NCBI GenBank assembly: GCA_977006965.1
Contig: OZ345355.1
Location: 3,504,001 to 3,568,000, forward strand
Origin: Phymatolithon calcareum
Lineage: Eukaryota > Rhodophyta > Florideophyceae > Hapalidiales
Direction of reading: 5' to 3'
Length of the DNA: 64,000 nt
In this document: piece by piece, positions 32,629 to 44,789 of the stretch
Layout: the number at the start of each line of letters is the position of its first letter
How positions within the stretch are numbered: the stretch's first letter is position 1
The notes under the pieces: generated by a model
Databases searched by the model: none
What the model was told of the DNA's origin: nothing
The model's input: the letters and a program-made list of their open reading frames with translations, nothing else
Position numbers and translations under genes: made by a program

Positions 32629-33545
32629 GATCACAAAGGGCACGTGAATAAGGGTCTTGGAGAGAATATCCCCGTCTCTCGAGCGCCGCGCGGTGGACGC
32701 AGATGCCGACTCAGCCATCAATCGCTCCGGGATCTCAAAACTTGGCTCGAGTTAACGAGTGCGGAAATGGAGGGAAGGCCACTGTGCCCCGCGGCTTCAC
32801 AAGAGATGATGGACTCTGATACCGCAGAATCTGGTTTTGGAGGGATGTTGGTACGAGTGGAACGTCCTGGCGATAGGGGTATGTGGGAAGCCCAAGCGGT
32901 TTGGGGCTGGCATGAACGGGCTGAAAGCATATCGTATCGTGAGACGACGGCCATCAGATTACTATTTACACGTTCAGATTTTAGCGGCTTAGGATTATTC
33001 GGGAAGAGATTGAAACAAATAGGCCTGCAGCACTTGCAGCTTCAGTGCGATAACATGGCGACAGTATTGGGGCAAATGCGATAGTCAGTTAGAGTCATCC
33101 AATGATGCGAGCGCTGTCTCCTTAAACGGGGGCCTGATCGCCTAGCGGTTCATAATTTTAAAAAATGGATCTCTTCAGCGTTGAACAAGTACGCAGATCC
33201 CACGCGGAGATCATCGAGTGAGGCACTCATTGAAGAGCTCAGTGATGACTGGATTGCGAGCTACAATCGACAGTTTCCTGTACAAGCCGTTGGGCAAACA
33301 GCTCTTTTTCCTCCGACGGCAGACGATAGAAGATCTGACGATGTCTTGGTCAACGAGAGAAATTCGCCTCTTCTACCTACCGGTAGAACTGGTTCCACCG
33401 GTTCTCGCGAAGTTGAACAGCACGAAAGCCCCAGAAGTATATCTAGTCTCGGACTGGCCGCCTCAAGCGTGACATTGGACGGCCCTCCGGCTTGAGACTC
33501 ACGCGTATCGACTCGAAAACCTCTAGAGAAAGTCTAAGAAGCGAG
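32629..33545 (+). pseudogene. DIRS-type retroelement RNase H region
   Basis: Directly after the Copia-2 LTR is the connection plus RNase H of a DIRS-like pol: LSHQSLRDLKTWLEL, then MDSDTAESGFGG (first Asp), SYRETTAIRLL (Glu), LQCDNMATVL (second Asp). After a TAG at 33,082-33,084 the frame reads KWISSALNKYADPTRR (the N-AD-SR-type end), and then LVSDWPPQAW. This tail before a tyrosine recombinase is typical of DIRS elements. The RT that should precede it is missing at the Copia-2 boundary. Confidence 0.65.
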
Positions 33546-33612
33546 AGTCCTCAACCCCGCGTGGCGCCTGCTGTTTTCAGATGTTGTTATGAAACAGGAT
33601 CCCGAAGGAGGG

Positions 33613-34083
33613 TGTAGAAGTATGGATCGGTGACCTACAGGCCTTCTTTTTCGGCGGCCAGTACAGCCCGCAAGTGCTTACACCCAGTGCCTCTCGCTTC
33701 GCCGGTTATCTGTAATATGATAATAAGGATGTGGTAGAATATGGCGAGCCTTCGCCGCCGGCCTTCAGTAAACGGGGCAACCCGCGCTTGGTCCAGATCG
33801 ACCATTTTCCGTTCCAACCTTCGCTGTCCTTTCGCCTCAAAGAAGGCCTCGCGTACGAAATCGACTCTGCGCCGTCGGTCAAGCCTCGGTCCTCAGACCT
33901 TCGCCCCTGTGACTGCGTACAGACCTTGGTGTCCTCTTGTGGTTGGACCTCAAGTCTGTGCGTGTGTTCTTGTTTGCTCTACTCCTAACCTTCATCGGGA
34001 GAGACATTTCGCTAGATGCTAGCACTTCGTTTCCGGCCTGCTGTTCCCGGACTGCTTCGTGGAGAAGATTCGCCGATCTGCTG
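33613..34083 (+). repeat. ~480-bp direct repeat, left copy (LTR-like)
   Basis: It matches 39,514-40,003 along its length, with moderate divergence, in the same orientation. It starts TGTAG after a purine-rich stretch. A few bases after its end comes TGGTCTCCCGACC, which looks like a tRNA primer-binding site. With the right copy it could be the LTR pair of a Gypsy element on the plus strand, though no target duplication is evident. Confidence 0.6.
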
Positions 34084-35640
34084 CACCTAAAGTGGTCTCC
34101 CGACCTAAAACGCTTCGCAATCGCTCGCGATGCTTCGCCAGATCTCCCTTACCAAGATCCCAAGCGCTTGGGGTGAACAAAGAACGCAGATCTCTACGTT
34201 CAAGCAAGCCTGCATGACCGCCGAGGGGCCCCAAAACCGCACCACCCGAGGTTATCAGCAACGGGCTAGATTGATCGAGGCTCCGTACGGCAGATCAGTA
34301 CACAGTTCGGCATCCGGTGGGCCAGCGTCGGTACCGTACGCCGCCAAGCTCCTCGAGGCAATCTAAGGCCGCTCCGTTGTTATTCGGTATAATATCATGA
34401 AATACATGACCTTGGTGCTCGAAGGACGCCTCGCTGAGCGAATAGAACGTATCGACGCAATCGCTTCCGTTGACGGGCCGGTTTCCGCAGTGCAGGCCGA
34501 GCTTGACTTTTTCGACGACCAAGTCGATATCAGCCGCCGCTACGAGACGGCGCCGGCGGCTAGGAAGAGAAGCCATCATATCTACGACGACGAGAAAACA
34601 GTCATTGATTAGCCCCCAGCTCCATTTCGCTCCAAATGGAGCATGAGTTGCGCGACAGCTCTCAGCGCTCGTCGGAGAGCTCCTCCTCGTCGGGCTTCGG
34701 TGCCCGGTTGGACGGAAGCGCCACTACAGAAAGCGTTGCGAACCTACAGACCGTGGGTATCCCCGCTGGAGAACGCACAGTGCAAAGAGAAGGGCAAATC
34801 AAGCCCACCGAGAAGGACCGAGGAGGCCGAACGGTCACCGACGGGCAAGGGCCCCAAGTACCGCAGCCCGAAAGAGATCAAGTGCTCTCACGAGAGCTTT
34901 GCTGAAGCCCTCTTTATAGGCCGTACCGCCTCTTGAACACCAGCTAACGTTGAGCGGTCAAGGTTTCCGCCATGATTGGTCAGTTCCAGAGGCTCTCACG
35001 CCATTCTATAGAGAGCAACACTTTTTCGGGCGAACGACCAATCGATGTTCTACAATTCTCTCTACGTTCACGACCACGTCCGATGACGACGATATCCCTG
35101 ACCGTGCCACAGTCCGCCTGATGTCGATGTACCTGACCGTTCGCGACTTAAAGGATTCTCTTCGTATCCGGAGGCGGTACGGCACCTTCTCATGGCGTTT
35201 GCAACCGAAGAGGTCATTATCGCTGGAGAGACAGGGTTTGACGTCCTGTTGTTGCAGGGGGGACAAGGAGAATGAGGGAGCATTTGGACTACGGATCCGT
35301 GACTCTGCGCGCCAATGCTGGAACGTGTTTTCGAAGAACGAGCTAATTACTCGATTCATCCTCGGGAAACACGGAGACATCAGGCCGGTCTTCCTGAGAA
35401 ATAAAGCGCTATAGTGAGGGTTGTCTTTCGACGGATTCGTCAGGCAGGCGCAGGCCCTTGGTGATTCGCACTGCGTCCTTCTCGGAAATCGCAAACGACC
35501 TGTCCAGGCCTTGGCGATTTGGCCTCAAGAGAAGTCAGCCCAATCTCAATCGTGCTATGGAGAAACCCGTCAGCATGGTCCCAAGCAGCGTTCGTAAATA
35601 GGGAATAGGGAATAGAACCGGATTCACGGACTTTATGACC
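34084..35640 (+). other. unassigned interior of the LTR-bounded element
   Basis: Several short plus-strand ORFs (34,397-34,612; 34,636-34,905; 34,950-35,414) occupy the place where a Gypsy gag would be. None shows a zinc knuckle or other recognisable motif. The minus strand also has ORFs of similar size. Confidence 0.3.
35597..35614 (+). repeat. short interstitial telomere-like tract
   Basis: Two and a half units, AATAGGGAATAGGGAATA, identical in sequence and phase to the terminal array at 62,052-64,000. It lies inside the decayed Gypsy element shortly before the protease. Confidence 0.6.
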
Positions 35641-35641
35641 G

Positions 35642-36817
35642 ATGCTCACCGTGTTTGACACCGGAGCGGGGTACAACTTGGTCCGCGCTGACCTCCTTCT
35701 GCCTTCGGTACTCGCTTCGTGTGACCACAGCCGTGACATGGCCAATGTAGCGCCAGGCTCGAAAGAACCTGACGCCTCATGGGAGAGAAAAGCCCGAGAG
35801 AGAAGAGAGACGAAAAGAGCGGGAGAGACAAGACAAAAGAGGAGGAAAGAAACAAAAGCAAACAAAACATCTAGGACAAACAGACAGAGTAAGCGTGTAG
35901 ATCAGCATCGGAGCACTCCATGGCTTTGCGGGTACAAAAGCGGGCGTGTTGATCAGACACGGGCGCGAGGCTGCGCCGTACTGGGCTTCGGAAGCTCAAC
36001 GAGCGCAACACAATCGTCCAGTTTTTGAGGATAATCGCGGTAGCCTTGCGGGAACTCCAGCGGTCCAGCGGAACGAACACGTGCGCGAGCCTTCGCGAAT
36101 GGGGAAAGATGAGCTTGGTGAAAGCCGAACGGACGACACCGCGCCTCTTCAAAAGAAGGGAAGAAGGAAAAGACGGGCCGGGACGACGTCGTCCTCAGAC
36201 GACGACCATGGCTTGGCCGTCGACCTTCGAACGAAGGCACGAAAATGGGAAAAAGGAAGTTGAGCGCAGTTGTCTCCGTGCTGGCTTTCATGACGACTGT
36301 CGAGTCCAAGAAGGCTGGGAAGAGCTCCGACTCTGCGTGGTCGAAGCGAATGTTAGGAGAACATTGCGCGTGCTTGATCCGAGCAATCGAGACGAAATCC
36401 AGAACTCCCCCACCTTCCTTTACTCAGCGGAAGGGACAAATTAGCTTATATACTACAACCTACGCAAAAGACAGCGATGCAGCGCATAGACACACGCGAG
36501 ACACGTGCCCGTTTGGCCCATTAGATCACCTAATACGAACAGCATGACTATCACGATCCAAGTTGTGCGGCGTACAGTCGCGAGTGGAAAAAGCAACCGC
36601 CTGTGGACAGGGACATAAAAAGGGTTCGACAGCCAACTTGCCGTCTGCTTCAAATCACTGCCTAGATACCATGGGAATTGTGACCTTAGCAGTGAAAGTC
36701 GCGTCGTACTCCATCCGCCAATCATTCGTTGTGGTGTGGAAACTTCGGCCCAATTCTATCTCCGGCTGCACGTTCATCGACAAACATGTGAAAGTAGTGC
36801 ATCCTCTGCGAAAGTGA
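35642..36817 (+). pseudogene. Gypsy aspartic protease, split by a solo LTR
   Basis: The left half has the active site VFDTGAGYNLVRADLLLP (35,650-35,710). The right half, starting at 36,637, has SGCTFIDKHVKVVHP, the conserved C-terminal part of Gypsy proteases. Ignoring 35,746-36,631 and one copy of the 5-bp target, the two halves join in frame at ...RDMANLPSAS. The protease was therefore intact when the LTR element landed. Confidence 0.75.
35746..36631 (+). mobile_element. solo LTR of a Gypsy-like family (copy 2)
   Basis: An 886-bp LTR running TGTAGCGCC ... TTCGACA, with a perfect 5-bp target duplication GCCAA (35,741-35,745 and 36,632-36,636). It is the inverted counterpart of 6,798-7,840. 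It carries a TATATA box near 36,450. Insertion followed by LTR-LTR recombination explains its solo state. Confidence 0.88.
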
Positions 36818-37099
36818 TTCGAGTTGGAGGATGGCCCTGGCGCGGCGCCACTTGTACCAGAGTCTTTGCTCCGGCTCAGCATTTTAACCTGAGAAAGCGA
36901 GCTAGCCTGGCCAACGGCCTGGTTGACGTTAGACCGTTCCTATCTTTCCGGATCTTGGTCGCTAACTTTTCTTCCGCGGATGTGACACTCGCAAAACAGG
37001 AAGTCATGTCCTTGGCGCTACCGGCGCCGAAAAAAATATTCACGGCCAATATTGACCGTCGGCGACCGGTCCTAGCACTGTCTGCACGTTCTGGCCTCG

Positions 37100-37904
37100 C
37101 GGCACGGGTGCATGAGTCGCACAATGTGCGCGACGTCGCGACGGTGGATAATATTAAACTGAACTCTTTGTCGGGCGACGAACAATGCCAAGTCCGTGAT
37201 ATGCTATGTGTGTTCGAGGACATGTTTCAGGGCCATCTGGGAACCGTGAAAGTCACCTGGCACTGAATTGATCTTGAGTCTGGTGCTCAACCTGTGCGTC
37301 TTTCCCACCACCGCGCGTGGCATAAGGCCGGGGAGATCGAAAAATCCGAAGTGGAAGAAGAGATGCGCTTCGATGTTATCGAGCCCGCATCGTTGCATTG
37401 GTACTCCCCGGTTGTCATTGTCCCTAAACTGGACGAACGGTGGCGCTTCTGCACGGATTACAGAAGCCTGAACGCCCTGTCCATGAAGGACTCGTATCCT
37501 ATACAGCGTATGGATTAGTGCATCGGCTCTCTGGGCAACCCTAAGTTCTTCACGACTCTGGACTGCAACTGGGAGTTCTGGCAGATCCCATTCGCGACGA
37601 AGACAGCGAAAAAACGACATTTACCTTTCACAGCGGAAACTTTCTGCGCAAGAAGATGCTTTTGGCAGGAAAAACGCGCCGGCCATGTTCCCAGGAAACT
37701 ATGGACATCATTCTTTCTCGATTTATATGGCAGTCGTTCCCGTTGTACATCGGCGACATCTCGGACCTCTGTTTTCGTCTCCGCAAGGACTCTCTCGCGA
37801 GATTCTGTCCTCTTCTTAACGAGAACATGGGTTGGGGATGCCCTGTAGATGGAGCCCTTCAAAATTCGTTCTCTTTTAGGTCCCTCTTAACACGGACACA
37901 CTGA
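37100..37904 (+). pseudogene. Gypsy reverse transcriptase, decayed
   Basis: It contains the linker and RT in plus-strand frames: YSPVVIVPKLDERWRFCTDYRSLN and SYPIQRMD, then TAG at 37,516-37,518; FFTTLDCNWEFWQIP (motif A); and, in another frame, ETMDIILSRFIWQSF with YIGDI in place of the catalytic YIDDI. Stops, frameshifts and the Asp-to-Gly change show that it is dead. Confidence 0.8.
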
Positions 37905-37999
37905 GTCGCACGGCACGTCGGATAAATGACCTAAACCGGCCTTCATAAGAAAAATGGCCTAGGTCGGCGTAAAATTATTACGTTCGTCTAACATGTCTA

Positions 38000-39500
38000 T
38001 CATGCCTGAGCGGAAGAGATGCGGCGCGGCAGCAGATCTCGATTAGACCAAAATAATGAACGAAGAGCTTCTGTCGTGGCCTCTTTTCCGGCCTGATTGC
38101 AAACGTGCACAGATCCCGTCGCGATGGCGGCAACATCTTTAAACACGGCCAAGAGTACCGCAGTCAGTTCTTCGATATCGGCTCACTAGAGTTCCCTGTG
38201 CTCGAAGAGAGAAATGCCCATCACGGTGATTAACTAGTGAACCTCGGGTTCTGTGAACAACCCCATGGCCATGACAGTCTTCTCTTGTCCAGAATCGGCC
38301 CCAAATCGTACAGAGAGCTCGTGACAGTAGAGACAAGCCCAACGGGCGGTACGAAGCGCACTATCCACGCTGCTTTCCGACTCCTCGCTCACGGCAGAAG
38401 ATGATCGAATGCCCATGATGACCTCCAAGACAGAAGTCCCGCTTGTATCATCGACGTAGTCGAGAGGCCCTTCCGGCGCGGGGTTGACCCTCAGGCGTTC
38501 AGCATCGCCTTGTCGTTGTCGTCTAAATGCTCTTGAACAGTCCCCGGGGTGAAGAAACGGATCAAAGGGCGTTCAACTGTCAGCATGAAACCATAAGTAC
38601 TGGGCTACTACATGTCAAAGGCCACTTCGCCCGGCACGTCAGCCCCATCCACATATTCCGTAGAGGCGTCTTCGTGGCCATCCGTTGCAAGTTTCGCGGG
38701 CCGTTCCGACGCGACAGTCTCGCTCGTAGCGCCAGTGGTGGACGTGGCCACGCCCCGAATGTCATCAAAGCCATGTCCCTTCCAATAACGAGGGCGTGTG
38801 ACCCGACAGGAGTTTTTTTCGCGGAAAACGCCGAGAGCGCCGGTGTATATCTCGCCGTGCAAAGCTGCGCGGTCACCTCCGAGCATGTCGATCGACACGG
38901 CGCCGGTCCAAGAGCCGACATCCCAGGGGATAAAATCCCCGTTGAGTTATATGGGAGAGCCAACATCATTGCGTAAAGGCCAAATCTTCCTGGAAGGGTG
39001 CATCATTGACCAATGGATAGTCTTGGTATCGGCGAGCAAGGTCTTACGTGGACGGCCGGACTCCACGCTATCTCCAAGAAGGGCTTTAGACACGATACGA
39101 CGCATGGGAGCCACGAAGGCAGGGGAAGCCACCGTCAGGAAGTTGGGCATCCGACATGATCGCATGTTCAACATTGCGTACCCACTGCGCAAAGAAAGCC
39201 GCGCAAAGGCAATGTGCAAGAGGGCCCGGACGCAAGACCGTTTCTATCTCGCGGTAAGGCAACTTCACCATCACCAGTCCCCAGCAGCGCAGCACGGTCA
39301 GAATGTTAACCCGGCGCCCGTGGGGCATTTCGAAGCTGTACAATCCTTTGAGGATGGGGACTTATTCCCCTCTGTGGAAGCTGCTGTCCCACGAAAAAGT
39401 CGACTTTTTCTGCGATTCTGGCTTCCCGAATGTCATCTTGAACTTGGAAGCGTTCAGGATCCTATCCTTACAGCTACATTAGCCTCGCCGGGTGCTTCCG
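38000..39500 (-). pseudogene. possible opposite-strand Gypsy-like RT/RNase H remnant
   Basis: On the minus strand about 39,450-39,080 reads KVDFFVGQQLPQRGISPHPQ then RIVQLRNAPRAPG, resembling the RT thumb/RNase H link of Gypsy elements (FLG...G..P.P.K...I...P.P). Further downstream the frames are too broken to assign. Orientation is opposite to the protease/RT at 35.6-37.9 kb, so this would be a separate inserted or inverted piece. Confidence 0.35.
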
Positions 39501-39513
39501 GCTTAAGGAGGAG

Positions 39514-40003
39514 ACGGAGTAGTAGTATGGATGGGTGGCGCACAGGCCTTGTTCTTCGGCGGCCATTACAGACCTCAAGGGCTTACACTTAGTTCCATCT
39601 GCCTCGCCGGTCTCTCCGATTCGTGTTAGTTGTACTATGATAAGACCGTTTTGTAGTACACGTCGGGCTTTCGCCGCCGGCATTCAGTAAACGGGACAAC
39701 CCGTGTTCGGTCCAGGTCAACCGTTTTCCGTTCTAACCTTCGCGTTCCTTTCGCCTCAGGGAATGCCTCGCGTACGAACTCGACTTTGCGCCGTCGGTCA
39801 ACTCTTGGTCCACGAGCCGTCTCCGCTGTTTAACGTACAGAAGTTGGTGTCTTCTTGCGATTGGACCCCAAGTCCGCTCCTGTGTTGTTGATTGCTCTTC
39901 CACGAACCTCCCTCGGGAGAGACATTTCGCTCGAGCGCCTTTCACGGCCTTTCAAGCCAACCGTTCCCGGATTACTCCGTGGCGACGATCTGCCGATCTG
40001 CGG
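39514..40003 (+). repeat. ~490-bp direct repeat, right copy (LTR-like)
   Basis: It aligns with 33,613-34,083: gtatggatgggtggcgcacaggcc, the gggagagacatttcgct block, and gccgatctgcgg at the end. A purine-rich run, aaggaggagacggag, lies just before it, as expected for a polypurine tract upstream of a 3' LTR. Confidence 0.6.
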
Positions 40004-40059
40004 AACCACAGAAAGCAGGGAATCAAATATCTGGTACCCCTTACTCGACACCGTCTGGC

Positions 40060-40790
40060 AAAAGGTATCTTCATGTAAGGGGAGATGCGCTAAAGACGCG
40101 TTTGGGTACCGAGGGAGTTGGTATGCAACGCGCATCAAAGCTCCTGGCGGACTTAGAAATCAACAATCGCATTGCGTCCAAAACGTCGTCAAAGTGGAGT
40201 TGCAATGTACAGTTCTATGAAGAAAACAGTACGAGCCTTTTACCAGTAACGGAAGCATCGCTACTTGGTTTCGTCGGGTGGCTGGCAGAGCACCGAGAGT
40301 TAAACAGACGTTCAATAACGAGCTCATATTTCTCCAGATATATCTCGGTAGTCTGCAGGACTCATCAAAAAGTCTTGTGGTTTCCGGCTCCACCATGTAG
40401 AGCGGGCTTACCGAACTTCGGAAGAGAACGATTTCCCGGCGAAAATCAGAAGGATTGGGCTATCAGCGGATATTGTGCGCCGAATCTATGACTTAGGCAT
40501 GCAATCAGAATCAGTCAGTATCATTTGCGACCGCGCAATTGTTGTACTTGCTTTCTTTCTGAATGTTTCAAGACTCTTCTGTTTCCAGCTTGCTCGCAGC
40601 GAACGTGGAATGCGCGAGCGGAAGATTGCAAGTGTTACTAAGTTTCGTGAAAGTTCGAGACGCGAGTACAGAACAACCCGTGGTATATCAAGAGCTATCA
40701 AACCTTTTTCCATTAGTCATGATCCTGAATTTGCGGCACGAAATCTCACTTAGGCAACGAAGACGGTACTTCGGCGGTCCAGGTGAGTAA
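40060..40790 (+). pseudogene. tyrosine recombinase remnant of the DIRS-type element
   Basis: 40,090-40,380 encodes a recombinase core-binding domain (SKLLADLEINNRIASKTSSK, then VTEASLLGFVGWLAEHRELN and YFSRYISVV). After a frame change, 40,500-40,790 resembles the start of the catalytic domain (VVLAFFLNV, then SSVSSLLAANV and LLSFVKVRD). The catalytic Arg region falls at the frameshift and no C-terminal box is visible. It probably completes the DIRS element whose RNase H lies at 32.6-33.5 kb, separated by the Gypsy insertion. Confidence 0.55.
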
Positions 40791-42140
40791 GTTTCTTTGA
40801 AAGCCGGTACGCTATTCAAATTTGTCTGCTTGAATTTTTCTGATAGGCGTCCAACATGGTGGAACTTTCAAGCACGATTCGGAACCGGCGCAGCATGATA
40901 CGGCAGTGCTTGACACGCTGGTAAAATTTGGCATGCCATTAGTCCTTCCGTAGCTCACTCACTAGAAAGGACTTCTTGGAGATCGTTTTGAAAAGTAGAG
41001 AAACCAAACTCTCCTATTTCTTCTTGATTCGAGTCGGTGGTCTTCTTTAATAAACAGGACTTCTGGGAGTTGAACCGCTGTCTAATTCTGTAAATGCTTA
41101 AACAACTTTCTCTCCGTTCCTCGTTGCGGCACCTTGAAGCATAATAGTTCTATTCAGTGTAATGGTTCTTGGATTCTGCACAAAACCTGACCGGTTCGAT
41201 CGATGCACCCGTAACACATCTTAAAGCTTTACAGAAGAAGGTCATTTCGAAGTATTGTGGTTTATTGAAAATATCCCTGTCCACACAACTGGATATTCAA
41301 TGGCACGTTGGTTTATTCTCATGTTCCTATCATATTCCTTTAGCTTTCTGCGTATGGTTCAGGATTTCGTTAATCGCTTTTCGATGTTCTTGTCCTACTT
41401 TGGCATTTTTATTACGGAGAAAATGAACGTAGCTTGTGATTGATATACGCGTTGGAGAAGATGGAGACGATGAAGAATTGTGAGACAGGGAGAAGATTCT
41501 GAGACCAAAGCTGCTCTGTTGTTTGTAAATCTGGCGGTGAGGGCTTGTAAAATAAGAACATGAAATTCTCCCGCCCTCATTACGTTAATCAGACGGGTTA
41601 CTTTTCTTTCTTCGTCCCTTGCTCGCACGCGCAGTAGCATTGTATTCTTCATAATGATCGTGGAGGACTCTCCAAGGTGTATTTGACTGAACGGATCCAA
41701 AGAGCGATCGCGAGCAAGCGAAGCGGAATAGAAGGTTTCTGTCGGAGAAGCTCCCCAGGAGGGTTCTCTCTTTGTAGGCGCGAGTCGTCATGCCGCCTGA
41801 AGGCGAAATAGAGACTTCGAATGACCACGGGGACCGAACTTCCATGGCTGACGCAGGAAAGTCGGAGATTGAGACGCCGGGAATGTCGAAACTCGACGGC
41901 GGAAGACGGAAATACTCAAAACAATTACCACACTTTGAGTCAAGAGTTGACCCCCGGTCCACAGTAAGGACCAGCGAATAGCAAAAAGAAGCAGGGAGCA
42001 GTCGATACAAAAACGACTCTCACACCCAAAGGGGATGCCGCTCGAAAAGAGAACTATCCACAAACTGTGAAAGACAACCCCTCTCGACAAGCGTTTCCAT
42101 CGATTCGGAACATCCTTCCGTGTTTTAGGTGCAAGCGAAA
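40791..42140. other. no confident gene
   Basis: Short ORFs on both strands only (for example 41,585-42,010 minus). Nothing is recognisable. Confidence 0.3.
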
Positions 42141-43372
42141 GGGAACACTGAATATGACTGGAGACTATAGACAGCTCCCTCTGCTACTTAAGTGCAGCAA
42201 ATGCCCAGCGAAGAAGAGTGGAAGTGACTTCTCTCGGAAGACACAAGATCACCCATTTTCAAGCTTGCAGGGAAAACGTTGCCAAACGTCAAAAAAGTAT
42301 CATACATTGGCATATCACTCAGTAATGAGGGAGTTACGGACACAAAAATGCTTGAGCGCATCCGACACGCCAAAATCGCGGTATATCAACTGAGGTCCCT
42401 GGGTATCTCGTTGCGAGCACTCAGGCCCTTGAAAGCAGTGAAGACATACAAGGCTTTGATAAAACCAGGATGGGAGTATGCAATGCACCTGACGCCATGG
42501 ACGCCGAGAGTCCAGACAGATATCGCGGAAGTAAAGAAAACATATTTCGCACAAGTATTCGGTCCAATATCGAAAAACCGCTATGTAAGACTTTGCCTTC
42601 TTTGCCGAATTCACAACGCAGAAAACAGGAGACTAGTTCTAGAACTCAAAATGCTGGAACGAGCCAGATCAAAGAAAAGGAGCCTTCTGGCCGTCCCAAT
42701 CGAGGAAAGAGATGTGGGTGAACAACAATGGGTTATTCGAGACATATAGGCAATGCTACACTACGATCTATTCGAGACGGCACTGACTTTCCTCAAACAG
42801 GGAGTTTCAGCAAAATCGTTGAGGACCTTGCTCTTCAAAGACGAAAGAGACGTCTCGGAGTCCAACAGAAAGAGAAAATTCCCTACGATCTGCCCGGGTC
42901 CACCCCGGCGATTAGCCGACTCCCGAAAACACGGCACCGCCAATTAGCGGTAAAGTGGGCATTCGGTCGGTTTCCCCGAGTGAGCACGTCACTTCTCGCA
43001 GACAAGTTCGGTGATACTGTACTAATCCTCTTGAAGAACCTGGAACAATACCTCGGAAGAAATTAACTGACCAAAGAGGAGATTGGTACCACTGAAAAAG
43101 CCCTAGACAAGCTACTCTTCTACACTATCGTCTTTTACGACGAAATGGAATAGACAAGGCGCCTTGCGGAAATCTGATCAGTGGACCCCAAGCTTTTCCC
43201 TCCGCCCTTTTTCGGGAGAGGGTTTTGCAGCTAGGGCTACGACGTTAACCTGGGTTACAAGTATTTGAATATATGATCGAAGCTACAACGTAGCTGCTGA
43301 AACGCACCTCCCTTGCAGTCTCATGAGTGTTACTGAGGGCGTTTAATAAATTCCAAATTCAGAAAAAAAATT
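42141..43372 (+). mobile_element. LINE B, 5'-truncated copy
   Basis: 42,279-42,749 encodes the C-terminal part of a LINE reverse transcriptase: KVSYIGISLSNEGVTD and WEYAMHLTPWTP, then LCLLCRIHN. This parallels SYLGISMYNTGVTDD and WEYAIHLAPITK of LINE A. More C-terminal sequence continues to about 43,066. The 3' UTR (43,085-43,372) matches 25,430-25,735 and ends after gtttaataaatt in an A-rich run. The catalytic RT motifs are upstream of the truncation and absent. Confidence 0.75.
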
Positions 43373-44780
43373 GTATTATTCATCGTAGATGTACACCATT
43401 TCCCCGGTCGTTCGAAGGTTTCTTCCACTTGCGAAGGATTTAGTTCGAGTCTTCCGAGGAATCGTTGCGCGCATAAGTTTCAGTGATAGATTCTTATATA
43501 TCGTTGTTTTCGCTGATGAGAGGATTCAGCTTGAATATCTATCTGCTGTTTTCCCATTCTTCCAGAAGTGATCGCTTGGATGGCCTTGTTTCAATCTTCG
43601 TACTTTCTTGCCATTCCTGCATCATTTCCAGTTTGCCACGATTGTCTTTCTCATTCATAAACTACCCGGGAGTCGGTAAAAACGTGGGGACGTCAGTAAC
43701 CCCCCTCCCCCTCGTGGATCGTCGTGCCGCACGACAGACTTGAGAAGTCGCCAAAAAGGCCCATGGCGCCTCGCCGCAGAAACGACTCGGGGCATCGCAA
43801 ACTCCCGTTCGCGTACAAACGTTTCTCAAGAGACTGTATACTCTGCGTGGTAATAATAGCGATATGATTCATCAATCCTGAATCAGTGACATGTGAATAT
43901 GAGTCAATAATATACTAGCATTTTCCGATCAGAAATCGATTTCTTCAAATTAGTTCTAGTGACTAGTTTACTGAAATTTTCCCTCAATTGAGGGTATGAG
44001 ATTCACATGATTTTTTACAAAAGAAAGCTCTCCAATATCAGGCTCTTCAACATTGTTAAGCTTATGGATAGCAACAACGTGCTTCGTGAAACAGTCACAA
44101 CATAGGAAATGCGACCGATGCGTGTTTTGCCATCGTAAAGCATGCTACAGGATGAACATATGGCATTCGTTTTCCTCACTTCCCAAAATTTGCCATTGAT
44201 ATTCGCGCCAAAAGTGGTGATCATGGCATTAGAATTCTTCCCTTTCTCCTCGGTGGGAGTGAACTGGATTCAAGCTCCGCTCTCTAACGTAAATGTAAAA
44301 CCTGATTTGACTGCATGTGGATGGGTAGTACTAGAGTTAAGTACGGTACCCTTAAATTGCTGAATCAGAAATTCATATTCTTTTTGCTGCACCACGTGCT
44401 TCTTACACTCTGGATGAGCTTCAGAGATTAAAAACGAGGTATTTACCAAGGCAGTTGCCGGAACAAATATGTTCACACGAAACGACCACTGGAGCAGTGG
44501 GTTCCTCGCTCGACGCTCAAATATTCTCGGCGGTCAGAGCTCTTGAGGAAATAGAACACTTGCGGAATCCCATGCGTACTACACATTCCCTTGTTTGTAG
44601 ACAGAAGGAGCTTCCTCGGTGAGGTGACCGGCAACGATGGATGTATAGGTAATGAAAAGCTGTGAAATACTATGGAAAGTCTGATTGAAGGTACGATCTC
44701 TTTTGAAGCAATTTGAATCCCTCACCTTAGGAGCGTACAAGCTTTACCTCCAGAAGGCAATGCGAGCCACAGGCGCACTT
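43373..44780. other. no confident gene
   Basis: Short ORFs without a match. Nothing further was seen. Confidence 0.3.
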
Positions 44781-44789
44781 AAAGTACTC

